Shown: positions 30,101 through 34,323, counted from the first letter of the stretch. The stretch: DNA of 64,000 nucleotides from Pseudoalteromonas luteoviolacea NCIMB 1942 (GCF_001625595.1 NZ_AUXT01000143.1:1-64000), one strand, 5' to 3'. A program made the numbers and translations. Notes: a model not told the origin generated them from the sequence alone.

Positions 30101-32377
30101 GGCGTTTACCTCATTGCCGGTGCACTGGGTGAATTAGGGATGGCCCTAAGTACTTACCTACTCAAAGAGTTTAACACCACGCTGGTGCTACTAGGTAGGC
30201 GACCAGCACAAGAGTGCGCACAGGCGCTTGCATCCTTAAAGGCGCTAAATAAAGGGCAGGTTCATTACCTCACAGCAGATATTACCTCTGTACAACAGAT
30301 GCGCAATGTTAAACAGTTCATCACAGATAATAGCTTATGTTTGAATGGCATACTTCACTTGGGTACCAGCTATACACCAGATGAAAGTACTTGGGGTGAC
30401 TTTGAAAATGCGATGAGCGTCAAAGTCCAAGGCTCACTTAATCTTGATAAGGCCTTTGCAAGCAGCGAGTTGGATATGTTTATCCTGTTTTCTTCTATGG
30501 CTGTTTTTGGCAGCCTCAATCACCTCTCATATTCATACGGCAATGGCTATCAAAATGCGTTTGCTCAACAGCGTCAGAAATTAGTGGAGCAAGGCGAAAG
30601 GCAAGGTAAAACACTGGCAATTAACTGGGGATACTGGCACTCGAACGATCCAGTCAAAAGTATCGAAAACGGTTTCGCGGAGAAAAAAGGTTATCAACTC
30701 ATTAAGATGTCTGAGGCCTTTAATTTGATTGAGTCTTTACTGTGCTCCGAGCATACCTCAATTGGTGCCTTGTTAAGCTCAGACCCAGAAAAAATACTCC
30801 AAAACACAGCCCAGTCGATGATTCGAAAGACGTCGGTTATTAAAACAGCTCATCCCGCGCATGAACCCACGGACAGCGACTTCAGCAATACAGATATCCA
30901 AAGCACAGTTATTCAAATTGTCAGTCGTGTTATTGGCATAGCACCAGATGAACTTGATTTAGAATGTGACTTGTACGATTACGGCTTTGATTCTATTTCA
31001 TTGCTGAAAACCTTCCAGCAGCTCAAGGATACGTTGGCTATAGAACTGCAAGCGGATGCTTTCAAGAATATGAACACCATAAAATCGTTTATTGACGACA
31101 TTGAAAGGCTATATCAGGCTCAACATAGTGATATTGCGAACAATAACACTCAGCAAAAGCCTGACTTTATTTTGGACGCTGGGTTCTCCCCTGTTACGCA
31201 AACTGACAACCTAGCAAATGCATTTGAAGGTAACGTGAAGTCTGTCTTACTGACTGGTGCTACAGGCTTTTTAGGTAGTCATATTCTGCACCAGCTTCTC
31301 CACGAGACAAACGCAACTATATTCTGTTTAGTACGTAGCAAGTCATTAAAGCAGGCTCAGCAACGTATTGAGCAATCCGCCCAAAACTACCAATTGGATA
31401 TTGATATGGCGCGAATTGTGCCAATGCTTGGTGATATGGAGCAACCTCAGCTGGGGCTAAGTAATCCCAACTGGCAAACCCTGTGTGAGCAAGTACAGCA
31501 TATTATTCATACGGCTTCTTATGTCAACCATATTCAGCCCTACTTTGCATTTAAAAAGTCAGTCGCTGGCACCAATCAGTTACTAACCATTGCGACGACC
31601 GAAAAGCTTAAAATGATTCACTTCGTGTCTAGCACCACAGCAAGTACCCAAGTAAAAAACTCACACTTTTCGGTCAACCCTGTGGAAGACTTTATTGAGA
31701 TTGAAGATGCCGAATTGATTTGCAGCGGCTATGGTCAATCTAAATGGGTGCAAGAAGAGAATATTCGACAGGCAGCAGAAGTAGGCGTTCCTTACACCAT
31801 TTATCGTTTTGCACAAATATCTGGCTCGTCAGAGACTGGTATAGGTAACACCGATGATATTTTCCATCGTATTTTAAAGATGATGATGCAAGTTCCTGTA
31901 CAACCGGCTGAAGTACCCTATTTGCTCGATATTATTCCGGTAGATAAAGCGGCGGCAGCCATCGTCTTTGGAATGAATGACCCAAAAAAGCGTAACTCGG
32001 TGTTTCATGTCGCAAACTCAGAACCTTTACCTGTGGCGCAGTTTTATAACTTTGCTCAGTCTCAAAAACTGAACTTTGAGCAAGGCTGCAAATCCGATTT
32101 TATCCAAACCTGCAAAGAGTATGTGGATGGCTTAAAGCCAGACAATACGCAAATCATCATGGAGGGATTACTTACCCAACGTCCAGGTTATGATGAATAC
32201 TTATTTGAAACCTATTTAATGCCAATGACGCCCTATGATAAGGACAACTATCTAGCGCTGATTGAAAAATACAATATTGGTTTTACTGATTGGGAAACGC
32301 TATTTACGACCTACTTTAACCAGTGGCGGCAAGATAAACACTACCACACCATATGGCACGCACTGCCAGAAAAGTAA
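12155..32377 (+). CDS. trans-AT hybrid PKS-NRPS megasynthase, five modules, reductive release
   Basis: One uninterrupted frame encodes 6,740 residues. Domain order is KS1-DH-KR1-cMT-ACP1, KS2-KR2-ACP2, C-A-PCP, KS3-KR3-ACP3, KS4-KR4-ACP4-R. No AT domain is present in any module, so malonyl units must come from the neighbouring free AT. I start at the ATG at 12155 because the N-terminus then leads directly into KS1; an in-frame TTG at 12116 falls at the end of a terminator-like T run. There is no loading module or N-terminal docking region ahead of KS1 (which starts near residue 17), so the starter must be delivered to KS1 in trans, or KS1 itself begins the chain. The C-terminal domain is a thioester reductase, not a thioesterase. 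All five carrier-protein serines are present (1730, 2932, 4015, 5142, 6280). No phosphopantetheinyl transferase is encoded in the window. Confidence 0.96.
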   Translation: MKNKQDTTANEPTNTQQEIAIVGISLRFPGASSKEQFWHNLANKVSSISEIPATRWQWQDDFDPAPKKDEQKIVSKWGGFIDNIDCFDAGFFAISPKEAQSMDPQQRLSMELAWQCFEDAGLSSSTFKNTKTGVYLGCSNTDYQELATGNIDPHFLTGMSTGVFANRISHYFNFQGPSETVDTACSSSLVALHKAVNDFKAGEINAALVGGVNLLITKSRYVSFSKLGVLSPRGRCKTLDADADGYVRGEGVGMVLLLPLERALAENLTIYGVIKGSSVGHSGHTNTLTSPSPFSQSRVVQAAIDNANIHSDDLSYVELHGTGTVLGDPIEIQGLKRAFRATKSKNADPEKLCYLSTVKTNIGHLESAAGIAGIIKVLLSFKHEQVPPLQNFETLNPKISLEKSPFELATDCKPYNLTDDKALLAGISSFGFAGVNAHVILQSPPTKATNSIKLNTPAVIVLSAKKPQSLIERAKQLVDFIAQQNFKDDVLADLAFTLQIGRENMAHRMAFSASSIAEVTKQLTLFIVGESGTWQQAESIKDKISTCIEASNANISDALSQWLLGADVNWTALYSDSQPNRLALPGYPFNPKSYWITSKKDEPKTEALHPLLHKALPAFDELLFSSTFNGDEFFLADHQVNGERILPGVCILEMVRAAISLSHDLDESHSTLIEKVNWLRPICIELAASDEQKTVFLSLWETDNKMLFEVWQKHDSTQQVCVSGEVQVSPHNTPVAKFALEAESEQLLAPNDAYAAFKNMGIEYGKSFQGLQHLSKQGTTATAKVAVPTSFCQGYGLSPALVDAALQSLIIFADQTQAALPFATEQVTYYNTEQLGQVQHREVWVKASQISKNTDNTKKFDLDICNLDGNLLMGIKGFSTRNVPMDILKPSQQYTQTLLTLTPCWQAIAPDASQSFDPHSRYFGPPTLKPKWLEQSTDTNQLLWLAKDEYAQPLTLLKQLKRLLADGFDCKPLSITLVTEKTQAVFGQHEQHACEGTGLIGLLQSVAQEYPNWTVRIIDAEQLTAISASFTELPVGLYAHRGAQYFTFELAKHTYLDTAPKNSMDLQTQGTYLVLGGAGGLGQVWSEWMVTNHDAQIIWLGRRAINENIQSDIARVAKLGKAPVYVQCDASDKVAMEKAFVDITNQFGALNGVVHSILHLEDQTVANMDESQFSRSYHAKQRTGEVALEVFSQAGLDFFLFFSSMQSFSPAAGQSNYAAGCLYLDALARTYQQQCPIKIINWGYWGSVGVVQDEFYQKKMRTMGIGSIEAEQGMQALATFMDSNLTQAGVLKVTQAALADTFKLQSFSAQGALHSLAPKRAKQQPPKQDSKTHVDLKQLCYAFKQAGWQHPEKREQALATLPEYFSKWWAETARYLEAEQLMQNGIIQDAEATPISDPTANLLDNCLANLPAILNGAMKATDALFPNASMVLVEAVYQNNPVADYANKILIEQLQAYLTKTKANSVRVLEIGAGTGGTTRSVLPALAPWQVEEYAYTDLSKAFFNHAKAQYQTDYPFVDTKYLDISKPLADQNIDIGSYDVVIATNVLHATADIKNTLQNAKACLKQGGILLINEVVKKSLFTHLTFGLLEGWWLSKDQFMRLAGSPMLSIDNWKQALTESGFNSPFAATAHNCPQQVFCAQSNGLIFQHKVKKSVQKQIINSHNKDTKPPSMNSKTTTQDQLPLTHNTDESVLTEFVQNVLFDIASIALDMAPNELDAEESFADYGVDSILAIQMLDEINAKFDLNLPATLLFDYPSIETLSKHIIAEHSDKAMALLPAQSQNNSCTATQTIEYAISTDNTRSLRKHRSHNKASQSETQEQENTKSIPANSGKIAIIGMSGQFGDANNLDDFWAMLVEKRTSVKAQTRWDQTGLSVNQKSWSKYASLLKDISTFDAPFFSITPQEAMYMDPQQRLFLQEAYKALEDANMITKVAGQNVGVYLGCAQSDYAGLAEDDAPAQVFWGNAGSVIPARVSYFLNLKGPALAIDTACSSSLVALHSACQALNNNEISSALVGGVATLCTPKFSIHAGKAGMLSPNGTCYTFDDRANGFVPGEGAGVLVLKKLEDAERDGDHIYGVIIGSATNQDGTTSGITAPSSLSQEQLHRDIYARFDIRPDSIQMIEAHGTGTKLGDPIEFQALTRAFREHTSNNEFCALGSVKTNIGHCLTAAGVAGVIKALLAMKHRTIPASLHFENGNSHINWQNTPFFVNQDTIAWQTNNAQKRRAAVSSFGFSGTNAHVVLEEYQSEPVLPSDGSERSVIITLSAKSKDALKDKALELKTWLARENVQNNMLASLAFTLQSAREEMDHRIAFTANTIVDVGTELSRFLNKTRGQYKHGEVKQGKEILSALDSTDFARWIDQGEFNKLLSLWVVGAAIDWPLLYSEQTPSLLRIPTYPFAKTSFWLPEKHASKPISIEPQNVEPSKTDEPSSVELDFNVKSTQLFEPTEQISNTHRTAPALLHYTARWQDTPITSTEPATYHRQVVLLGRDLPKLYSVSNTRLDCEKSKAQEQLETYTVGLIDYFRQLESQQGAIANQVGSKLLVQVIVKDKANLLSALSGVLKTAAIEYSSIETQLISVDEAHNLEHLVEAEAKKQDTCVRYQQGQRQVINFDLQAYQQVDKSTLPWKEDGVYVITGGLGQLGQTFAKEIIEHTTGAQIVFVGRRAHSTTIQLQLNTLSDEHSRLSYVPLDIANHNEVKGLFNKLKAKYGTVTGIIHSAGVIKDQLISNKTPQEVAQVFAPKVAGLFTLDEATKTLDLDFFACFSSIAGVFGNIGQADYACANAFMDRFMAIRQTQVEQGERSGLSLSINWPLWSEGGMQVDSLTTSILQSQGIEVMPNEVGVDAFYRIFTLRKIPTQHCFLFGDTTKLTQLWHKPKTVSKSVNATTVFAGKNHAQIRNYVKSLITDITKIDSNDLDDEVDFKDMGFDSIMLMSVVQRLESDHYLAIETLPPALLFEISTINELCGYLAEHQLPTHLNELPVNNTSNATPYNLSAPIPLSKAQQGLWLLHKQNPQLSNYHVPMVFEVSNLNPACMQETLNWLTQKHPILSVKLSEIEGLPQQQVTGQVPVLAQSNTQFTSKSALIGLIQADIKQPFSLTQAHNTQNQLLWRAKHWQVNNERDVVALVFHHLIIDGVSATLLLEQLWQTYHALVARETLEKPQPNTGFFTYIEWEKQMLKSEQSTQLKHYWQSHLQGVKPELVLAEKQTHQGAQKQARRIELPVENSHVQRIQQYCRSSKINPATFFLSAFQTLLSAKTQRIDITLGVPVLHRPTNEMTNSLGLFVNQLPLRSSLNKAQSFAQLAQKNQHLLGELIKHSAYPFAEIVRATGAQRTLHSHPIFQIGFAYHNFLKPDWIESNQDLVDAIWTQCLQEPELDLSLEVTPLSNTFMIAFKFDAAIYPPHLIDALAKDYLALLDDVMFAGNQTLGSLPVFSNFQSQASVQIAQTTLVDLFEVQVAKHPERTAVCFGMQSISYRQLNDKANQFAHTLVNHHEFKQNAENLIALCAKPSIELIVAILGILKSGAAYVPLDANSPDTRINHILQDAKPSILVLDTDMPHAEASQHSQVINLQAALSSNTQVANINLASSSNLAYIIYTSGSTGTPKGVLVEHHNVRSLFNNTQSLFGFNEQDTWCLFHSYAFDFSVWEIWGALLHGGKLMIPDELTRKESASFARFITDNEITILNQTPSAFYPLLDVLLTNPKNALRKVIFGGEALDLRKLTPWFEQARPQAELVNMYGITETTVHVTEITIDANMVHGAQARSIIGRALPGYDILLLDELLSPVQQGQVGEIFVGGCGVTRGYHNLSPLTEERFIMHNSGKRLYRSGDLARLNESGLLEYMGRADDQVQIRGHRIELGEVQHALQSLSYITEAYVVAAQKQLGQVLVAYIIAPDTPSTAKIRADLLTKLPEYMVPAYFVLVPHYPLTSNGKIDKETLLKQLPFNQAPKAALLNSQQTAFTSAPLPKLASQFERSELKPELKCAVTQIWQQVLEVDDIASNVPFFEAGGDSLLANVLTAKLKSQLNVEFPLTQIFQYSTIDAMTDYIAQRQSEHDTKRVHSIEENQQSNVSTANGSDQNIALIGLSCQYPDSPNHQAFWQNLVEEKDFLKRLSESSEQGDITWLDSWIEGQDQFDPEFFNISEKNAKTMSYSQRQLLLHAWKAIEDAGYCAENMPNTGVYVSSSGADNPDLNLQEKFKNGQFILNAEDYVASTINQPGTLPTTISYHLGFTGPSLFVHSNCSSSMSAIALACSALKAKEIDYAIVGAACLYPQRYTGYEYEKGLNFAGDARCKVFDEKADGMIGGSGVSVIVLKRAEDAMDDADNIYSLIRGIKVNNDGKNKAGFFAPGTQGQMSVIEQTLNAASVSPASISYVEAHGTGTALGDPIEFSSLQQIYQKHTNEKQYCGLGAVKSNMGHTDTLAGLTGLIKTSLALYHKKLPASLHYTNTNPHIELASSPFYVVEQTKDWQTPLLPRRAAVSSFGIGGTNAHAVLEEANTNVVNLKAENALLLKPTIIILSAHNSQVLTKQVAQLSEFLDQHNLDEHSLVRLAYTLQTGRTGMDVRTGFIVHSIDELKAKLRNYIAAPSYVKKGTDTTATAMPTELNSLLAQDNYEAILNAWLGSGFTNWDFLYQHTKVTKISLPTYPFALKAIPQRENHEVKAPNTGISSGAIESQVHIKVPIWVPKQLTDQDGEMPSEECHHHVVLCEAPPVEHTSDTLHTLHSDHFAIEQKVEDYGFQLVELLKLLIATKQPIKLQLVIGTTHEHDTANLYTCFHALLKTASLESKTLKTQLVLLNSNTSAREIASILNQNLNSFEDTFVRYQQSKREVLSYKPMPSKTPYTPFKPDGIYLITGGFGGIGKHFINELNTQAFHKTVIVTGRKHPEHPDVQQCLATLQSPHTTLQYHSVDVSHKMNVLLLVRKIIAEHGTLSGVIHGAGVIKDTLLTKKDHDTFSQVLSPKVTGVVALDEATQDIVLDFFACFAGLSGVNGALTQVDYATANAFLDRYMQHRASLQKCGKRQGLSASIDWPYWQEGGMKINPDFEHTLRHNGFAPMPTEIGVNAFYQALQYPQALVEYAHQDGPSVANNPQVYAQFSNLASLKSELSAGLASIAANILGVKVEELDADTDLGDFGADSIAFITFINQVNSKYQLALSPSVLFMHSTLNSILGHILDEHSDSLISTPMAQASGQNIPSKDQNNDSEDRIAIIGMSGQFPQADNLEAFWQNLVNEKDCVTAFDWETLQNSDTRSQQPLPKAINWLGRLERNQVFDPLFFNIAPAESDRIKLQESLLMTHVWKCIEDAGYNPKALAGTNTGLFIGCQASYHDGLITSSAYAPNRMSYFLDLHGPSEGIDTTCSSSLVAIHKAVQSIKNGECDQAIVGGVNIIDSPSASLAMHEIGALSPSGRCRTFSTGADGIVRGEGVGMIFIKKLSKCEQDNDHIYATILGSAINHGGKSQGFTVPNAKAQTRLLDKAWADAGIEPSTLSYLECHGTGTSLGDPVEIDALKAAYKNAQPDTRETAKCALGSVKSNIGHLEIAAGIAGVIKVLLQLKHQTLVPSLHVNELNPYLSVDNSPFKVQTAICPWKGDNKRRAGISSFGISGVNAHLVLEEYPHQTSKQAQTSDAGAEHTIILSASSKSELTTKACELSVYLKQHSTTELSSLAYTLQVGRTAHKYRIGWVVSSFEALQDKLSNVKQYSKVPSGKQPELNDHEVLQLQQSPQTLLHFWLEGKTVNWQALYTHKPKKLALPTTPFITPKKFTSGPANAPWLLLENQWKVQPLDMPTNYPEQLLQSTGEQHVMIVALDSQTATKLSEKLPSVHVTTVLFDQLDLLKFVPNTLPDIVFFISPAGSLTAVNSQIEPLFKFMQAITPFDNHPMQLFYAQALSDDRTCGDDISALLRSYTMRNSDHVWTLIELSHQVQDWAQVTTQELISSNICTQQAQPNHIKYQGQTRMGMYLHNPPLQQVNNTKFKQGGVYLIAGALGELGMALSTYLLKEFNTTLVLLGRRPAQECAQALASLKALNKGQVHYLTADITSVQQMRNVKQFITDNSLCLNGILHLGTSYTPDESTWGDFENAMSVKVQGSLNLDKAFASSELDMFILFSSMAVFGSLNHLSYSYGNGYQNAFAQQRQKLVEQGERQGKTLAINWGYWHSNDPVKSIENGFAEKKGYQLIKMSEAFNLIESLLCSEHTSIGALLSSDPEKILQNTAQSMIRKTSVIKTAHPAHEPTDSDFSNTDIQSTVIQIVSRVIGIAPDELDLECDLYDYGFDSISLLKTFQQLKDTLAIELQADAFKNMNTIKSFIDDIERLYQAQHSDIANNNTQQKPDFILDAGFSPVTQTDNLANAFEGNVKSVLLTGATGFLGSHILHQLLHETNATIFCLVRSKSLKQAQQRIEQSAQNYQLDIDMARIVPMLGDMEQPQLGLSNPNWQTLCEQVQHIIHTASYVNHIQPYFAFKKSVAGTNQLLTIATTEKLKMIHFVSSTTASTQVKNSHFSVNPVEDFIEIEDAELICSGYGQSKWVQEENIRQAAEVGVPYTIYRFAQISGSSETGIGNTDDIFHRILKMMMQVPVQPAEVPYLLDIIPVDKAAAAIVFGMNDPKKRNSVFHVANSEPLPVAQFYNFAQSQKLNFEQGCKSDFIQTCKEYVDGLKPDNTQIIMEGLLTQRPGYDEYLFETYLMPMTPYDKDNYLALIEKYNIGFTDWETLFTTYFNQWRQDKHYHTIWHALPEK
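12203..17458 (+). other. megasynthase module 1: KS1-DH-KR1-cMT-ACP1
   Basis: KS1 (residues about 17-444) has the full triad: Cys185 in T-A-C-S-S, His320 in H-G-T-G-T, His364 in N-I-G-H-L-E. The DH follows, with H-Q-V-N-G-E-R-I-L-P (His638) and the second-site Asp803 in V-D-A-A-L-Q, so it looks active. KR1 has its nucleotide loop G-G-A-G-G-L-G near residue 1076, a catalytic Ser and Tyr1217, but Cys1221 where many KRs have Asn. The C-methyltransferase has the SAM loop L-E-I-G-A-G-T-G-G near 1470. ACP1 carries Ser1730 in G-V-D-S-I. Expected output is an alpha-methyl, alpha-beta-unsaturated acyl chain, which the PfaD-type enzyme could saturate. Confidence 0.88.
17648..21070 (+). other. megasynthase module 2: KS2-KR2-ACP2
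   Basis: KS2 (about 1834-2245) has Cys1992 in T-A-C-S-S and both histidines (E-A-H-G-T-G-T and N-I-G-H-C). About 210 residues of linker and KR structural subdomain follow with no DH motif. KR2 has G-G-L-G-Q-L-G, catalytic Ser2769, Tyr2782 and Asn2786, so it looks active. ACP2 has Ser2932 in M-G-F-D-S-I-M. The module should add two carbons and leave a beta-hydroxyl, one of the candidate sites for carbamoylation. Confidence 0.88.
21134..24319 (+). other. megasynthase module 3: NRPS C-A(Thr)-PCP
   Basis: The condensation domain has H-H-L-I-I-D-G (second His at 3133). The adenylation domain shows the core motifs Y-T-S-G-S-T-G-T-P-K-G, N-M-Y-G-I-T-E-T, Y-R-S-G-D-L and S-N-G-K-I-D-K. By alignment to the classical GrsA positions the ten pocket residues read D (3646), F, W, N, I, G, M, V, H, K, which is the standard threonine code. 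The PCP has Ser4015 in G-G-D-S-L. There is no epimerase or cyclisation domain. The module should acylate L-threonine with the product of module 2 through an amide. Confidence 0.88.
24398..27709 (+). other. megasynthase module 4: divergent KS3, KR3 with catalytic Ser lost, ACP3
   Basis: KS3 (about 4083-4500) keeps Cys4245, His4381 and His4421, but the nucleophile loop reads H-S-N-C-S-S-S-M instead of T-A-C-S-S-S-L, and the last motif reads N-M-G-H-T-D. It follows a PCP, so it must accept an aminoacyl intermediate, which may explain the divergence. KR3 has G-G-F-G-G-I-G, Tyr5002 and Asn5006, but the catalytic Ser, expected 13 residues before the Tyr, is Gly4989 (C-F-A-G-L-S-G where KR2 has C-F-S-S-I-A-G). 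The ketone may therefore survive this module. ACP3 carries Ser5142 in F-G-A-D-S-I. Confidence 0.82.
27782..32374 (+). other. megasynthase module 5: KS4-KR4-ACP4 and terminal thioester reductase
   Basis: KS4 has Cys5363 in T-T-C-S-S, H-G-T-G-T and N-I-G-H-L-E. KR4 has the loop G-A-L-G-E-L-G and F-S-S…Y6126…N6130, with Ser-Tyr spacing one residue shorter than in KR2. ACP4 carries Ser6280 in Y-G-F-D-S-I. The C-terminal domain (about 6362-6740) is an extended SDR thioester reductase with G-A-T-G-F-L-G and Y-G-Q-S-K (Tyr6526). Such domains release the chain with NAD(P)H as an aldehyde, and some continue to the alcohol. No thioesterase is present. Confidence 0.88.
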
Positions 32378-32391
32378 TTTAGCTCTGTACT

Positions 32392-32419
32392 AAAGCCTCA
32401 CTCTTCGCTGGGAGGCTTT
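32392..32419 (+). terminator. hairpin after the megasynthase
   Basis: AAAGCCTC (32392-32399) pairs with GAGGCTTT (32412-32419) just 15 bases beyond the megasynthase stop. The position fits a terminator, but beyond the TTT that ends the stem there is no clear T run, so this is only a candidate. Confidence 0.45.
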
Positions 32420-32654
32420 GAGTCGTTGCGCCAATTGAGCTAGCTGATTTCAAAAGCACCAAGATACGAACTACAATGAATATAATTGAAACAGCTTGCC
32501 ATGCATTAATTACCCAGAACAACAAGTCAAAACAGCACAAGTACGTAAAATATCGTTTAGTACATATAATTGCTGAGTGCGCATGACATTGACAGCGCAC
32601 TCATTCAATGTGAACATTTACTATCGGGCATTGAACCTAATAGCCTATAATTAG

Positions 32655-33085
32655 GCATTTCGAGTCAAGCATCAACATACACCTAGTACGTTTGGTGTAT
32701 TTGAGCGTTGGCTGTTTGAATATGTGATTGACGGCTATAACTGTGATGACTTTGCACGCATGCTTTTGGTGAGTTGATCTCGCAACACAGTGACCTCATA
32801 GCGAAAACGCACTCTTGGGCGACACACCCTTATTTTACGGTCAGGCGCGCAGTTGCAGTCATCTTTATATACCCAATCAAAAAAATGCAGTGCCCCACAG
32901 ATGCACCGAGACAAGCTACAAATCTATTGCTGTTCGACCAGCATGATTTAGTGCAAAATGGGGGTGACTGGCTACTAAAAGTGCTGTCACAAAAATCCCC
33001 TAATGAAGCCATCAATTATTTAATAATCAAACCACAAAAAAATACCGAGAGTGGCATTTCGATATACATTAGAAAAGCTAGATAA
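32655..33085 (+). pseudogene. remnant of a DNA alkylation repair (AlkD-like) protein
   Basis: Two successive frames read as one protein. The first (about 32655-32777) gives F-G-V-F-E-R-W-L-F-E-Y-V-I-D-G and then stops at TGA. The second (from about 32774, another frame) gives I-S-Q-H-S-D-L-I-A-K, W-A-T-H-P-Y-F-T-V-R-R-A-V-A-V and H-D-L-V-Q-N-G-G-D-W-L-L-K-V-L-S-Q. The second blocks match the helical-repeat C-terminal half of AlkD-type alkylpurine glycosylases as I know them (W…R-R…HDLVQKG.GWLLK). The N-terminal half is missing and the frame is shifted near 32774, so the gene is dead. It marks the downstream edge of the biosynthetic locus. Confidence 0.7.
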
Positions 33086-33194
33086 ACAAACCAGTTCAGC
33101 GCTTATGTCTCTATGAACGTGCAAATACGCCGGTGCGGACCGTAGTATTTTCACAGTAATTAATTTATGCTTTTATTACTTTATAACAATAAAT

Positions 33195-33674
33195 ATGCAA
33201 ATCATGATTACGATAAAAAAGCTCTCAAACGCATATATAAATCAAGTAGAAAAAATACAACTATGCGATGACCAAATAGAATTTGCAGGCACTGCACCGG
33301 AATTTTTAAATGATGGATCAGACACAACACATTTGCATGTAATAAAAAACAATGAAAACGTCATTGGGTATTTTAAGCTCGATTTGGCGTATGCCGATAA
33401 ATATGATTTTTGCCCACAAAACGCGGTTGGAATAAGGGCATTTGTAATAGACAAACAACAACAGGGTAAAGGCTTTGGTAAGCTAGCCGTAAAAGCTCTG
33501 TTTCCCTATGTGGCCGCAAACTACCCAACATATTCACAAATCGTGCTAACCGTCAATTGCCGAAACCAAACGGCCTATGAGTGCTATAAAAAAGCGGGAT
33601 TCCAAGACACCCAAGAAAAGTATTTAGGCAGCCCTGCTGGCCCTAATTACATTATGCGCGGCCATTGCAAATAG
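33195..33674 (+). CDS. GNAT family N-acetyltransferase
   Basis: The protein has 159 residues, or 156 if the second ATG at 33204 is used. It has the acetyl-CoA binding motif A block, with Q-Q-Q-G-K-G-F-G-K matching Q/R-x-x-G-x-G/A. The preceding strand A-V-G-I-R-A-F-V-I-D and the later N-x-x-A-Y-x-C-Y-K-K-A-G-F are both typical of GNATs. The substrate cannot be read. It lies among gene remnants and has no operon partner, so a link to the biosynthetic locus is unproven. No clear ribosome site is seen. Confidence 0.85.
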   Translation: MQIMITIKKLSNAYINQVEKIQLCDDQIEFAGTAPEFLNDGSDTTHLHVIKNNENVIGYFKLDLAYADKYDFCPQNAVGIRAFVIDKQQQGKGFGKLAVKALFPYVAANYPTYSQIVLTVNCRNQTAYECYKKAGFQDTQEKYLGSPAGPNYIMRGHCK

Positions 33675-33705
33675 CTAGATGGCTCACAAAGGCTTTTTCT
33701 AAAGT

Positions 33706-33763
33706 GATTATTTCTACGGAGATTATCTCTAAGGAGATTATCTCTAAGGAGATTATCTCTAGC
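33706..33763 (+). repeat. 15-bp tandem repeat, about four copies
   Basis: The unit GATTATCTCTAAGGA is repeated head to tail. Copy 1 (33706-33720) differs at two positions, copies 2 (33721-33735) and 3 (33736-33750) are identical, and copy 4 starts at 33751 and diverges after about 12 bases. It lies between the GNAT gene and a chimeric transporter remnant. The unit length is a multiple of three but no gene crosses it. Confidence 0.9.
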
Positions 33764-33823
33764 CATTTTATCCATTTCGATTATGCTACGATGTCTTGCG
33801 ATTAAGTAATGGCGGAGGCTCAA

Positions 33824-34323
33824 GTGAGTATTGAAAGTTACGTTGCCCTATTTGGTGCGATGTTTGTCGTAGGTATTATCCCCGATTTGCCATCACCACC
33901 ACGTCCATCACTGGCGGCTTTCGTCGTGGTGCTGCAATGATCATAGGCTTAGTGCTCGCCGACTATGTGTTTATTTTATTGGCGGTCTCTGGCTTGGCTT
34001 TTGTTGCTGAGTCCATGGGCGCAACAGGTCCATTATCATTGTCAGTTTTAACCAAAGAGCTCAAATCAAAAGACGAAGTTGTCGCAACAAGCGCTGTGTT
34101 TATGACTATCAGCCACCTCACCAAAATACCAGTATTTATGCTGGTTACACATATGCTTTGGCAAAGCTTAGAATTGATTTTAGGTATGGTACTGGGTTCT
34201 AGTTTGGGTTCATTTGTAGGTACCAAGTTAAGACTTAAGGCTAGCAATGCCGAGCTGATAGCCGTGATTAACTTGCTGTTAACTTTGCTCGCACTCCACA
34301 TGATTTTTGCTGTTTTCGCATAG
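33824..34323 (+). pseudogene. chimeric remnant: LysE-type exporter N-terminus joined to TauE/SafE C-terminus
   Basis: A GTG at 33824 with GGAGG five bases upstream begins V-S-I-E-S-Y-V-A-L-F-G-A-M-F-V-V-G-I-I-P, the first helix of a LysE/RhtB amino-acid exporter. After I-I-P, where these proteins continue G-P, a small deletion shifts the frame; the following frame reads A-I-T-T-T-S-I-T-G-G-F-R-R-G-A-A-M-I-I-G-L. Near 34014-34024 the protein changes family: from G-A-T-G-P-L-S-L-S-V-L onward it matches the C-terminal half of TauE/SafE permeases (A-T-S-A-V-F-M-T-I-S-H-L-T-K-I). Two gene ends are thus fused and the first is frameshifted. A 128-residue frame from ATG 33937 stays open across the junction but is not a complete transporter. 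Confidence 0.75.

Noticed and set aside
32379..32600. 73-codon minus-strand frame after the megasynthase
   Set aside because: It starts at the hairpin that follows the megasynthase, has no ribosome site, and its composition looks random apart from one hydrophobic stretch.
33706..33763. CRISPR-like array
   Set aside because: The 15-bp units are contiguous without spacers and there are no cas genes nearby.
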